The translations under genes were made by a program, and so were the position numbers. Under the pieces are notes generated by a model that did no database searches, was not told the DNA's origin, and saw nothing but the letters and a program-made list of their open reading frames with translations. From the NCBI RefSeq assembly GCF_003987215.1, contig NZ_PIPW01000002.1:434001-498000 (forward strand): a DNA stretch of 64,000 nucleotides, in the 5' to 3' direction. Below, piece by piece: positions 9,172 to 18,838 of the stretch (within the stretch, counting starts at the first letter, position 1; the number at the start of each line of letters is the position of its first letter). Origin of the DNA: Pseudidiomarina halophila. GTDB taxonomy: Bacteria > Pseudomonadota > Gammaproteobacteria > Enterobacterales > Alteromonadaceae.

Positions 9172-9675
9172 ATGAATTCGCAAAAAGGTTTTACTCTGAT
9201 TGAGTTGATTATAGTTATCGTGGTATTGGGTATTTTAGCGGTAACTGCAGCTCCTCAATTTATTAATTTTTCGAGCGATGCCCGGGAAAGCACGATAAAA
9301 GGGCTGGAAGCGAGTATGAAGTCCGCAGTCGAGCTGAGCTATGCCAAGGCCGCAATCAATGGTAATTTATCTGGTGAAGCGACGGTGCCAACCAATTCAG
9401 CGACGGTCGTTATTGCCATTGCAAATGGTTATCCCAAGGCCACTGAAATAGCCAAGGCTGCTGGTGCCGGCAGCGACTGGACCTTTGCCGAGAAAACGGC
9501 CGGTAGTTATAGCGGCACTGTAACCAACGGCGTATATGTTGGAACTTTAACGAGCGTTGCTGACGCAGGTTCAACGGCTACAGAAATTGAAGCCACAAAC
9601 TGTTATATTACATACGAAGATAACGCTGACGATACGGGTAAACCGCTGCCTGTTGCGACCATTTCAGGTTGTTGA
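9172..9675 (+). CDS. mshA: MSHA major-type pilin, copy 1
   Basis: The ATG at 9172 is chosen because AGGAGA (9161-9166) lies at good spacing and gives the short leader MNSQKG|FTLIEL. An upstream in-frame ATG at 9139 would lengthen the leader without an RBS. The product is 167 residues: a class IVa prepilin with helix IIVIVVLGILAVTAAPQF and a C-terminal disulfide loop (CYITYE to final SGC). The first 40 or so mature residues are almost identical to the next gene's, while the C-terminal head is diverged, so this is a tandem pilin pair. Which copy builds the shaft cannot be told from sequence. Confidence 0.88.
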   Translation: MNSQKGFTLIELIIVIVVLGILAVTAAPQFINFSSDARESTIKGLEASMKSAVELSYAKAAINGNLSGEATVPTNSATVVIAIANGYPKATEIAKAAGAGSDWTFAEKTAGSYSGTVTNGVYVGTLTSVADAGSTATEIEATNCYITYEDNADDTGKPLPVATISGC

Positions 9676-9699
9676 TTTTAATTTAGGGGAGAAGTTCTT

Positions 9700-10185
9700 A
9701 TGAAGCGCCAACAAGGTTTTACATTAATTGAGTTAATCATTGTGATTGTTGTGCTCGGTATCTTAGCGGTTACTGCAGCGCCACAATTTATTAATTTTTC
9801 ATCAGATGCGCGTGAATCTACGGTGAAAGGTGCGCAAGCCTCTATTCAGGGTGCGATGCAGTTGGTTTATGCAAGTAGCTTGGTTAAAGGTACTGAAGGT
9901 GATACTGGTGCGACTGTTGCTACAGAAGGTGGCAACGTAACTACCGATTACGGTTATCCGGTTGCTGCCGAAGGTGGCATCGACGTAGCTGCAGGTTTAG
10001 TCGGTGACTGGGCGCGCTACGATAGTGGTGACGACAGTAACATTGCGGCGGAAGCTGTAGCATTTGCCCCTACCGGTGTCACACCAGATTTCACACCCGG
10101 CGCTGAAAGTTGTCACGTGCTGTACACTGAAGCTGCGGATGAAGATACTCCAGCGACGGTTACGGTGAACACCGCCGGTTGCTAA
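9700..10185 (+). CDS. mshA: MSHA major-type pilin, copy 2
   Basis: This 161-residue prepilin has leader MKRQQG|FTLIEL, the same N-terminal helix as copy 1 through SSDARES, and a different head that ends in a Cys loop (CHVLYTEA to TAGC). A strong RBS, GGGGAGAAG, stands before the ATG, and a factor-independent terminator follows 25 bases after the stop. Both are consistent with a highly expressed major pilin. The first half of the two genes differs at many third codon positions while the protein is unchanged. The duplication is therefore old and the stem helix is under purifying selection. Confidence 0.88.
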   Translation: MKRQQGFTLIELIIVIVVLGILAVTAAPQFINFSSDARESTVKGAQASIQGAMQLVYASSLVKGTEGDTGATVATEGGNVTTDYGYPVAAEGGIDVAAGLVGDWARYDSGDDSNIAAEAVAFAPTGVTPDFTPGAESCHVLYTEAADEDTPATVTVNTAGC

Positions 10186-10210
10186 TCCAACCAGGTGAAC
10201 GAAGTAAGAT

Positions 10211-10238
10211 AAAAGGCGCTCAATGAGCGTCTTTTTTA
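10211..10238 (+). terminator. Factor-independent terminator after mshA copy 2, possibly bidirectional
   Basis: The stem AAAAGGCGCTC (10211-10221), loop AAT and GAGCGTCTTTT give an 11-bp hairpin with one G-T wobble, followed by a run of T. Read on the other strand the hairpin is followed by TTTTATCTT, so it may also stop transcription of the facing mshQ, whose stop codon (10236-10238) lies in the T-run. Confidence 0.85.
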
Positions 10239-13220
10239 TTGGGTGAGATCTTTCTCTGTGGCTTTACGGGTATTGCCGCGGTATAAGCCAAAGCCACCAA
10301 AAGCCCTCGGGTCGTTAAAGTTGTTACCGTCGGCGTCCTGCCAGGGATATTCTAAATAGTCTGGGGCATTGAATTCAAAGATAAACTCACCTTGCGCCGG
10401 CGTACTGGTCGGCGCCTGCCAGAACAGTGGACTGGTGCCAACAGTACCCTCAATGAGGGTGCCCGAGGCGCCGTCAGCTGTGGTGGTGATGGGATCAATG
10501 TAGCTGACAATCGCAAGTTCCGCCGGTGCGTAGCCCGTGCATTGATCGAGGCCATGGGTGGTAAATAAATCGCCATTCCAGTACTCGGCGCGCAGTGCAA
10601 CAGGTAAGTTTTCCGTCTCCGGGCCGTAGCTATTATCTAATACTAAGCGACCGTAACGCAGCTCAAGCGAACCCGAAAGGGGCACGGCGTCACCACTGAG
10701 GGTGACTAAAGTTTTAGCACTGGCGGGAAAGTCACGGGTATCCATCTCGCTCGCTATTTGCAAGCCTACTTCAAGTTGGGCAAAGGGTCCGTCGGGCTTT
10801 TCATCACTGCGCTTGGTAAGGCCGGCGTCAGTGGCCGAGGCAAGAAGTTGCCCGGCATTCCATACCTCAGGCAGCGTGGCTTGCCAGCGTGTAGCAAAAT
10901 TATCGCCCGGCTGATCGGCCGGAGTGTTGCGTGCTACCGACTGCAATACTGCGGTATTGGCGTAATTGGCGGTGTCATTATCATAATTGCGCAGTCGCTG
11001 GCCATTCAGTGCCTGAGCCTCAACTAAAAAGTCGAGACCGGCAGCCGCCTGGCTCATGTAGGTAAACGCCGTGCAACTATTGTTCAGACTACTGTTAATC
11101 AGCGCAAAATGGTGCGGGTAAAAGCGTCCCACCGGGCTGGCAGGACGTTGCAGTGCGTCACCACCGCCGAGATAGTCATTGCCGGCAAGTGCTGCCTGTA
11201 AATTCACCGTGCCGGCTTCTAACCACGTCGCATTATCGGTTTGATAGGCTGCGGTGATGGTGCTGCTGGGCGAAAACGGGTTATTGATTATCAGTTTACT
11301 GCCGTCTGAACTGGCATCGGCTGGTAACGGATAGGCCATAGAGACAAAACTTGCACTCACCCCCACAGGGCTTACTTCGTTGCCAAAGTTGGGCGTCACG
11401 TCACCCGAAGCATTACGACTTTGCACCACCATGCTAAAGGCTTCACCCGCGGCGACGAAGCCAGGGCCAGTGGCGGTGGTTGCGTTCCACAGCTGATCAT
11501 TTTCGTCAAGCGCTACCACGGATAAGGTATGCGGCTTAACAACGTAGTCATTGAGACTGGTCCCCAGCAAGGTGGTGTCGGGGTCGTCTATGCTTCCTTC
11601 GGCTGCCGAAGGTTCGGCAGCGAGGTTGAGACGGGCATGCATCTGTAACAGACCAACGTCGGAATAATTATTGTTGAGAGTGACGGCACCTGCGCTATCA
11701 AAAGTCAGATTCACGCTGGCATAGTTCAGTGTGGTGCCGGCATCATTTAAGGGGAGCTGATTTCCATTTACGCTATAGGCCTGGCCCGCCTGACAGGTCA
11801 ATGGATTGGTACATTCGACCGCAAGTTCCACCGCCTGGTTACCGCTGACCCGGGCTTCGCAGGCGCCCGTTGTGGTATTGGTTTGTACCGCGCGTAGCAC
11901 GGTGTCGAATGGGATACCCGCATGTTGACCGGGAATCACACTCTGCCCATCAGCTGCTGTGATCACCAGCCCAGCAGTAGTGAACGTCAGGCTACAATTT
12001 GTCGCTACCGTGCCGCTGCTATTCACGCATTGGGTTGGTGCGGTGGGTGCCGGCGAGCTGGCCGGTGCTGACAGTGTGGCGGTACCGCCTGCAACCCATT
12101 GCAGACCTGCCACGCCACTGCCGTTGGTAAAGTTAAGGGTCGCGTTGGCGCCGCTACTGCTGGTGACATTGCCACCCTGCCAGGTCGGACCGTTGGCGCC
12201 AGCGTTAAGATCTACCGCGACATTGCCGGCGTACAGCTGTGAGCAGTTGGCGTCGGCGCAGGCGAGAACTTCAACCACAGCGCTATAACAGCTGACAATG
12301 GATTCAGGGTGGCGAATGCGTAAATGATGGATGCTGGAGGTCGGCTCGCAACCAATGGCATCATACAGCTCGTCCTGCACTTCCGGACTGTAATTAAAAT
12401 TGGTATTGGCACCGACGGAAACAGTGCCGGGGGTCAGAATCGCGCCCTGATAATTATTATTATTACCTAGGGTGACGGAAGTCGACGCGTAAGGACTGTA
12501 AATTAAGCCATTGAAGTTGACAACGGTGTTACTGGCACCGCCTTCGTTGAAATTACCCAGGTCAACGTAGGCGTTATCGTAGAGGTACACCAACATATCA
12601 CCGACGGGCCCACTGCTGTTCACAAAAATATTATTGTCGCCGATGATGTAATCACGCACATATAACCGCACCTGCTCTTGGGGAACAATATTAATGTAGG
12701 TGTTGTTATCAAGCTCTAAGCGCTCAATAAAGTAGTCACCTGGTGCCAATTCAGCAGTCGAGTCACGGCCATTAAAAATAAGCTCTTCAATGTAATAGGT
12801 GCCGCCTGAAAACGAGACCAGCGGCGTGGCGTTGCCCCGGGTATCGGTTTCAATGGTACCGTAGCTGCCAGGTGCTATGCCCGTCGCATTGGTAAGATCA
12901 GGACCACCGGTTTGCCCATCAGGAAAGGTACTCGGATTAAGCGGTGGAAAAACTAAATCGACGGTATCAACCTGACCCTCAGGGGTAGGTGTGTTCCCCG
13001 AACCATTAATTGGATTACCATTAATTTCTGAGTTATTGCCGTAATCGAAGCCACCTTCGCCTATGATGCCGTAGTCGAGTAAATTACCAAACTGATCACA
13101 CTGTGTCGGAGAAGGAGAACTTTGTGCCTGAGCTGTCGGGGTCACTGATAACAATGTAAACCCCAGCACCGTACTGATGAGGCCGACAACGACTGGCTGT
13201 AGAGCCTTACTTAATCGCAT
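10236..13220 (-). CDS. mshQ: MSHA biogenesis protein MshQ (large secreted adhesin-like protein)
   Basis: I start at 13220 (MRLSKALQPVVVG), where a signal peptide runs to TAQAQ at about residue 33; longer in-frame starts lie inside mshP. The product is 994 residues. Residues about 35-295 are Gly/Asn/Thr-rich with repeating short strands (YIIGDNNIFVNSS, YVDLGNFNEGG, VTLGNNNNYQG), suggesting a beta-solenoid. The remainder, with scattered Cys pairs and the conserved closing GGFGLYRGN segment, resembles the large C-terminal region of MshQ proteins. It overlaps mshP by 14 bases as the last gene of the reverse D-O-P-Q operon. The function of MshQ is not established; surface or pilus-tip adhesion is inferred. 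Confidence 0.8.
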   Translation of the reverse strand: MRLSKALQPVVVGLISTVLGFTLLSVTPTAQAQSSPSPTQCDQFGNLLDYGIIGEGGFDYGNNSEINGNPINGSGNTPTPEGQVDTVDLVFPPLNPSTFPDGQTGGPDLTNATGIAPGSYGTIETDTRGNATPLVSFSGGTYYIEELIFNGRDSTAELAPGDYFIERLELDNNTYINIVPQEQVRLYVRDYIIGDNNIFVNSSGPVGDMLVYLYDNAYVDLGNFNEGGASNTVVNFNGLIYSPYASTSVTLGNNNNYQGAILTPGTVSVGANTNFNYSPEVQDELYDAIGCEPTSSIHHLRIRHPESIVSCYSAVVEVLACADANCSQLYAGNVAVDLNAGANGPTWQGGNVTSSSGANATLNFTNGSGVAGLQWVAGGTATLSAPASSPAPTAPTQCVNSSGTVATNCSLTFTTAGLVITAADGQSVIPGQHAGIPFDTVLRAVQTNTTTGACEARVSGNQAVELAVECTNPLTCQAGQAYSVNGNQLPLNDAGTTLNYASVNLTFDSAGAVTLNNNYSDVGLLQMHARLNLAAEPSAAEGSIDDPDTTLLGTSLNDYVVKPHTLSVVALDENDQLWNATTATGPGFVAAGEAFSMVVQSRNASGDVTPNFGNEVSPVGVSASFVSMAYPLPADASSDGSKLIINNPFSPSSTITAAYQTDNATWLEAGTVNLQAALAGNDYLGGGDALQRPASPVGRFYPHHFALINSSLNNSCTAFTYMSQAAAGLDFLVEAQALNGQRLRNYDNDTANYANTAVLQSVARNTPADQPGDNFATRWQATLPEVWNAGQLLASATDAGLTKRSDEKPDGPFAQLEVGLQIASEMDTRDFPASAKTLVTLSGDAVPLSGSLELRYGRLVLDNSYGPETENLPVALRAEYWNGDLFTTHGLDQCTGYAPAELAIVSYIDPITTTADGASGTLIEGTVGTSPLFWQAPTSTPAQGEFIFEFNAPDYLEYPWQDADGNNFNDPRAFGGFGLYRGNTRKATEKDLTQ

Positions 13221-13668
13221 CGGCGACCTCCACCAAAATACGTTTTGAATAGACCATAGAGCCTCCCTCGCAGCTGCCGTCGGCAATAATACGAATATGC
13301 GTGCCGCTATAGGGGCTTGTTAAGTCTAGTTGATTGCAGCGCAGTTGTGCGGAACATTGAGTTAACCCTTGGGCGGTAAAGTTGTAACTGCGTACTATTG
13401 GCGGTTCGCTGCTAGTACGTGTCGGGCAGATGGACGAATCAAAACTGGCATTGAGAGGATACAGTTCGACCATCAGCGTTTGTATACCACTGGTTGCGGC
13501 AAGTTGCGCCCGCGTACCCAGAACATCACTGGCGACCGCACTGGCCGTATCATTCAGGGAGCGCACCAGGGTGAGTCCGACTAAACTCATCACCAGCAGC
13601 ACAAATAATGCGATAGCCAGAGCTGCACCGTTTTGTTTTACTTTATGCTGTGAGGAGTTAGGGCACAT
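13207..13668 (-). CDS. mshP: MSHA biogenesis protein MshP
   Basis: The ATG at 13668 (MCPNSSQHKVKQNGAALA) is preferred because GAGGTG stands 8 bases upstream; an in-frame ATG at 13686 is possible. The product is 153 residues with a PilX/PulK-like N-terminus: a short basic leader, then GAALAIALFVLLVMSLVGLTLV, the hydrophobic pilin-like helix without a canonical FTLIE. The remainder has Cys residues and short beta strands. This is the form of MshP, a minor pilin-like component. It overlaps mshO by 11 bases and mshQ by 14 bases. Confidence 0.82.
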   Translation of the reverse strand: MCPNSSQHKVKQNGAALAIALFVLLVMSLVGLTLVRSLNDTASAVASDVLGTRAQLAATSGIQTLMVELYPLNASFDSSICPTRTSSEPPIVRSYNFTAQGLTQCSAQLRCNQLDLTSPYSGTHIRIIADGSCEGGSMVYSKRILVEVADAIK

Positions 13669-14497
13669 TAGGAATATACACCTCATGGATAATTTCGATA
13701 GCTGGCGCAGCTGGTTCTGATGAGTTGAAGGCCAGCAGAATGCGTACTAAGTTGTTGCGCTGCAGTGTCGGCGCCATAGCCTGAAAGGGTTGTTGACCCA
13801 GACTCAGGTCATTAACAACATCGACCGCCATGACCTCCTGGCTTGTCGCTGCAACACTCAGGGAACTAAAGTCGGGCTGATTCATCAGTAAACCATAATT
13901 GGCAAAACGCACCAGCGTCTGATTGGCGCTATCGAGACACCAGCTGACGGGACTACCGCCGATGTAGTAGGTTCGATCAGGACTATCGGTAAAAAACTCG
14001 GCTGGTGTCGCAGACAAAGATAAAGTACTCAGGCCATTTTGTGGCGCATCATTGCTCACTGCGGTGATCAACTTGCGGCGTTGTTGATTATTACCATAGA
14101 TATAATCCGGGCCGGTCGCGTAGACCAGCACATAGTTCCCCACCATGTCGCCGAGCTGTATAAGAGGTGTGACGACGACCATCGGCTCATTTCCGCCCGG
14201 ACCGGGTCTGGGTAGCGTTAAGTAAACATTACTGCCGATCAGTGGCATATACTCGAGACATGCTGCGTTGGCACGTGCACTGCGGGGAACTGAAGAACGA
14301 ATTTCACGAGTCAGCCGTTCAATGGCAAAGCGCTGTTCAGCCACCAGCTGGTTGCGCTGGTTTACCTGTATCACCATATCACTGCCTAACCCGAGAAAGC
14401 CAAACGAGTAAATCGCCAGGGTAGCGAGTAATAAAATGACAATGATAACTTCTATCAGCGTGAAGCCGCGGTACCGGGAGCGGCGGAGCGGGCGCAT
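13658..14497 (-). CDS. mshO: MSHA minor pilin-like protein MshO
   Basis: The ATG at 14497 overlaps the mshD stop by one base (TGATG) and gives a 279-residue prepilin with leader MRPLRRSRYRG|FTLIEV and helix IIVILLLATLAIYSF. The size, and the PulJ-like body with ERLTREIRSSVPRSAR, match MshO, a minor pseudopilin-like subunit. It is the second gene of the reverse operon mshD-O-P-Q. In the standard MSHA locus mshO follows mshD on the same strand as mshA; here the whole block faces mshA. Confidence 0.86.
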   Translation of the reverse strand: MRPLRRSRYRGFTLIEVIIVILLLATLAIYSFGFLGLGSDMVIQVNQRNQLVAEQRFAIERLTREIRSSVPRSARANAACLEYMPLIGSNVYLTLPRPGPGGNEPMVVVTPLIQLGDMVGNYVLVYATGPDYIYGNNQQRRKLITAVSNDAPQNGLSTLSLSATPAEFFTDSPDRTYYIGGSPVSWCLDSANQTLVRFANYGLLMNQPDFSSLSVAATSQEVMAVDVVNDLSLGQQPFQAMAPTLQRNNLVRILLAFNSSEPAAPAIEIIHEVYIPNVP

Positions 14498-15057
14498 CAA
14501 TAGTTCCCCTTGATGAAGGAAAAGACAAAGTCTTGTGACTGCGACGTGGCGAGTGCTACCTGTACCCGTTTAAAGGTGGTGATGCCGGCAACACAGGTGC
14601 CTTGACTATCGCTATAGCAGACATTTATTGCATAGCTGAAGCCACGATAATCATCTGCCAGATTTGCGCCCAAAACATCGGCCAGGTCAGGCTGGCTTTG
14701 CTCTAACTGGTGATAATCATCAACGTCGTCAAACCGATCCCGGTTTTCGCCATCAGGTCCGAATGTGGTACTGCAGGCTGGCGCGCCGGCCTCGCCGCAG
14801 CGCAGTGTGCCGCCGCTCTTTGCGCTATTGTCATCGAACGCTTTACCCTGGATTTCTTCCATGAAGGCTTGCGCTAAGTTTGCCGCGCGTACTTGCAGCA
14901 CAGGTTCTGCGCTACGGATTGCCTGGGGAAAAATAAGTGTCGCGATAAGAGAAAACGCAAAGGCAAGAACCACTACGCCAATAATCAACTCGATCAGGGT
15001 GAAACCGGTTGCGACCGGTGTCGGCTGATCCTGTCTGGAATGAGTTGAAAGTCGCAT
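14497..15057 (-). CDS. mshD: MSHA minor pilin MshD
   Basis: The ATG at 15057 gives 186 residues; a TTG two codons upstream is less likely. The leader MRLSTHSRQDQPTPVATG is followed by the cleavage site G|FTLIEL and helix IIGVVVLAFAFSLIATLIF. The body includes AANLAQAFMEEIQGK, as in MshD/PulI-like minor pilins, and two Cys pairs. It is the first gene of the reverse operon, and its 5' end faces mshC across a 121-bp divergent region. Confidence 0.85.
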   Translation of the reverse strand: MRLSTHSRQDQPTPVATGFTLIELIIGVVVLAFAFSLIATLIFPQAIRSAEPVLQVRAANLAQAFMEEIQGKAFDDNSAKSGGTLRCGEAGAPACSTTFGPDGENRDRFDDVDDYHQLEQSQPDLADVLGANLADDYRGFSYAINVCYSDSQGTCVAGITTFKRVQVALATSQSQDFVFSFIKGNY

Positions 15058-15135
15058 AAGCAAGCTCGATAGTGGTTGCGTACAGGTTGATTTACCGTCA
15101 GTTTATCAACAATCTTTAACTTGTTAAGCCAATAC

Positions 15136-15141
15136 TATACT
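15136..15141 (+). promoter_or_regulatory. Possible mshC promoter -10 in the mshD/mshC divergent region
   Basis: The 121 bp between mshD (start 15057) and mshC (start 15179) is the only place to start both transcripts. TATACT at 15136-15141 is a good -10 for mshC, with start expected near 15148. The best -35 candidates (TTTAAC at 15115-15120, or TCTTTA at 15113) are weak. I see no convincing promoter for mshD. Confidence 0.3.
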
Positions 15142-15178
15142 CTTTTTGTACATTGTGCATTGCAACCTGGGCGTGGTC

Positions 15179-15682
15179 ATGAACAAATCCGCAAGTGTAA
15201 AGAAATGGCAAGGCTTCTCGGTAATCGAGTTAATTGTCGTTATCATCATTCTGGGCATCATAGCTGTCACCGCGGCGCCGGTGTTTTTGAGCGATGATGG
15301 TGTTGATGAGCGGCTAATAGAGGTTGAGCTTGTCAGTGCACTAAGATTAAGCCAGGAACGGGCCATGCAGGATGTGCAGCGGCGTTGCTACGGGCTGTCG
15401 ATAACCACGAGTGAGATTTCACCGCTCGAATGCGGAGCGGGTAGTGTTGCAGAGCGCGTTATTCCGCTTGGTAGTGAGGTAAATTTAACCGTGAATTCAG
15501 ACCTGCCCGCAGCTGCGACTGGATTCTTGTTTAACAGTTGGGGCTGTCCTGTTTCAAATCAGCATACCGCCACCGCGGAACCTTGTGGCCAGAGTAGCGT
15601 CGAAATCGTTATCACTGGCGCGGCGACACGCTCTGTTTGTGTGCAAAGTCATGGCTACATTCGCACGGGGACCTGCGGCTAA
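15179..15682 (+). CDS. mshC: MSHA minor pilin MshC
   Basis: I choose the ATG at 15179 (MNKSASVKKWQG|FSVIEL), giving 167 residues and a normal-length prepilin leader; a TTG 33 bases upstream would add residues before the leader. The helix IVVIIILGIIAVTAAPVFL has Glu at +5. The body RLIEVELVSALRLSQERAMQDVQRRCYGL resembles GspH/MshC minor pilins, and several Cys residues follow. It lies on the forward strand just before mreB and diverges from mshD, which is not the usual A-C-D order. No strong RBS is visible. Confidence 0.85.
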   Translation: MNKSASVKKWQGFSVIELIVVIIILGIIAVTAAPVFLSDDGVDERLIEVELVSALRLSQERAMQDVQRRCYGLSITTSEISPLECGAGSVAERVIPLGSEVNLTVNSDLPAAATGFLFNSWGCPVSNQHTATAEPCGQSSVEIVITGAATRSVCVQSHGYIRTGTCG

Positions 15683-15830
15683 TTATTTAGAATGCGGATG
15701 AGGCTAAATCTCTAGTAAATCCATGCAAAAAATATGCAATAATACGTACAAACTAAGGGGAGTTCGCTTGCTCGAAATATCTTCAGTTGCTAAAGTTAGC
15801 GCGACTCTCCCACCAACCAGACGAAATTAA

Positions 15831-16898
<1,068 letters not shown>

Positions 16899-16904
16899 CA
16901 CCGC

Positions 16905-17771
16905 ATGAAGTCGCTGTTCGAACACGGCCCTTCATTACGAACACGACTGCTGCTGGCGTTAGTTGTTGCTGGCAGCCTGATGTTCCTCGACCACCGGTTG
17001 CAGACCATGCAACCGGTGCGTTCATTTTTGAGTACCGCAACAGCGCCGGTGCAATACCTGGCAGTTCTTCCCGAAGAGGTGTTAGATCGGCTGGTGTATC
17101 TGGCCACCACACGTTCAGCATTGCGGGAAGATAATCAACGCTTAAGAGATGAGCTGCTTGAGTTGCAAATGGCGGTGCAACGGCTTAATTTCCTCGAAAA
17201 TGAAAACGCCCGTTTGCGACAGTTATTGGGTTCAGATGTGCGCGCTGCCAGTCGCCGGATGGTGGCTGAAGTGGTTGCTGTGGCAACGGATCCATTCTCC
17301 CATCAGGTGGTGATCAACAAAGGTTATGCCAACGGGGTTTACGAAGGGCAGCCAGTGCTCGATAACCGTGGCATCGTCGGACAAGTTGCCAGTGTTGGCC
17401 GCACCACCGCCAGGGTATTGTTAATTTCCGATCAGAGTCATGCGCTTTCACTGCGCGCAGAACGTAATGATATTCGTGTTATTGCCAAAGGTGTCGGTGA
17501 CCTTAACCGGCTTGAGTTAAGTTTTATTCCCCACAGTACCGAGCTGCAGGAAGGTGATGTGCTGATGTCGTCCGGTCTTGGGGGCGTGTATCCCGAAGGG
17601 TATCCGGTGGCGCAAATCACCGCGATTGACCGCGATGAGCGCTTACAATACGCCAAGGTCGAGGTCACTCCGTTCGCCCAGCTCGATCGCATCCGGACCT
17701 TGCTGCTGTTATGGCCCGCTAACGCAACAGAAACACCGGTTTTTGATGATGAGGTGAGCGATGTGGATTAA
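16905..17771 (+). CDS. mreC: Cell-shape protein MreC
   Basis: This 288-residue bitopic protein has a short cytoplasmic end (MKSLFEHGPSLRTR), a membrane helix at about 13-30, a coiled coil (LREDNQRLRDELLELQMAVQ, about 73-105) and the periplasmic beta-barrel region with NKGYANGVYEGQPV and LMSSGLGGVYPEGYPV. These are MreC signatures. It links MreB to periplasmic wall synthases. It begins 6 bases after mreB and overlaps mreD by 11 bases. Confidence 0.96.
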   Translation: MKSLFEHGPSLRTRLLLALVVAGSLMFLDHRLQTMQPVRSFLSTATAPVQYLAVLPEEVLDRLVYLATTRSALREDNQRLRDELLELQMAVQRLNFLENENARLRQLLGSDVRAASRRMVAEVVAVATDPFSHQVVINKGYANGVYEGQPVLDNRGIVGQVASVGRTTARVLLISDQSHALSLRAERNDIRVIAKGVGDLNRLELSFIPHSTELQEGDVLMSSGLGGVYPEGYPVAQITAIDRDERLQYAKVEVTPFAQLDRIRTLLLLWPANATETPVFDDEVSDVD

Positions 17772-18243
17772 GTCGGGTTTACTCCCCTTATTGTTAAGTT
17801 ACGTTGTCGCTTTAGTGCTGACCGTAATGCCGATCCCTGCGATGTTTGAGCCCTGGCGGCCCGATTGGATCAGCTTAGTACTGATTTACTGGCTGATTGC
17901 CATTCCACACCGGGTGGGGTTTGGCACAGTACTGATTTTGGGCCTGCTCACTGATATTCTGATGGGCACCACCTTTGGTATTTATGCCACCGCACTGGTG
18001 GTGATGGCGTACCCTGCATTGCGTCATTTCCAACGCATCCGCAATTACTCGTTGACCCAGCAATTACTCATTGTTGGGGTGCTCATCCTGATAAAACGTG
18101 CACTGGTCTACGAATTGGAACATGTATTGAACGATGCGGTATTTAACTGGCCTTACTTTTATCCGGTACTGTCCTCAGCGATCATCTGGCCGTGGGTATT
18201 TTTAGTCATGCGCAGGTACCGGCGGCGCTATTTGATCCGCTAA
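17761..18243 (+). CDS. mreD: Rod-shape protein MreD
   Basis: This 160-residue, strongly hydrophobic protein has about five predicted membrane helices and begins LLPLLLSYVVALVLTVMPIP. The motif FEPWRPDWISLVLIYW is typical of gammaproteobacterial MreD. It completes the rod complex in the inner membrane. The start overlaps mreC by 11 bases, and maf follows after 30 bases with an AAGGAA-type ribosome site. Confidence 0.94.
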   Translation: MWIKSGLLPLLLSYVVALVLTVMPIPAMFEPWRPDWISLVLIYWLIAIPHRVGFGTVLILGLLTDILMGTTFGIYATALVVMAYPALRHFQRIRNYSLTQQLLIVGVLILIKRALVYELEHVLNDAVFNWPYFYPVLSSAIIWPWVFLVMRRYRRRYLIR

Positions 18244-18273
18244 TTTAGTCAGGGTAATTACAAGGAATTCGTT

Positions 18274-18837
18274 ATGCAGCTCGTTCTTGCTTCAAGTTCA
18301 CCGCGCCGCCAAGAGCTTTTACAATTATTGGATCGCCCATTCAGCGTGGTTAAACCTGAGGTGATGGAGCAACAACAGGACGGCGAAGCAGCTGAACGCT
18401 ATGTCGCCCGCTTAGCAATAGATAAGGCATTGGCAGGGGCAAAGCTAAGTGCCGCAGATGCTGCCGTCATCGGCTCTGACACAGTGGTAGTATGCGATGG
18501 TGAGGTGCTCGAAAAGCCGGTCGATGAAAACGACTTTCGCGCGATGATGACGAAGCTTTCGGGGCGCGCCCATCAGGCGATGACTGCTGTCGCATTGCAC
18601 TATAACGGTGCAACAAACGTCAAAGTGGTGTCCACAGTGGTGCATTTCAAGCCCCTTACGGAAGCGGAAATCGGTGCCTACTGGCAAACGGGCGAGCCGG
18701 CAGATAAAGCCGGTGGCTATGGCATTCAAGGGCGCGCAGCGAAGTTCGTCACCCATATTGAAGGTAGCTATCTGGCTGTGGTCGGTCTACCGTTATATGA
18801 AACCGAGCAACTGATACAAACAGCGGAGCGTAGCTAA
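18274..18837 (+). CDS. maf: Maf-family nucleoside triphosphate pyrophosphatase (YhdE type)
   Basis: This 187-residue protein begins MQLVLASSSPRRQELLQLL, the Maf signature with S-S-P-R-R. It contains IGSDTVVVCDGEVLEKP, KLSGRAHQAMTAVAL and DKAGGYGIQGRAAKFV. Family members hydrolyse dTTP, UTP and modified pyrimidine nucleotides to the monophosphate. The mre-maf-rng order is conserved in gammaproteobacteria. One base separates its stop from the rng ATG. Confidence 0.95.
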   Translation: MQLVLASSSPRRQELLQLLDRPFSVVKPEVMEQQQDGEAAERYVARLAIDKALAGAKLSAADAAVIGSDTVVVCDGEVLEKPVDENDFRAMMTKLSGRAHQAMTAVALHYNGATNVKVVSTVVHFKPLTEAEIGAYWQTGEPADKAGGYGIQGRAAKFVTHIEGSYLAVVGLPLYETEQLIQTAERS

Positions 18838-18838
18838 T

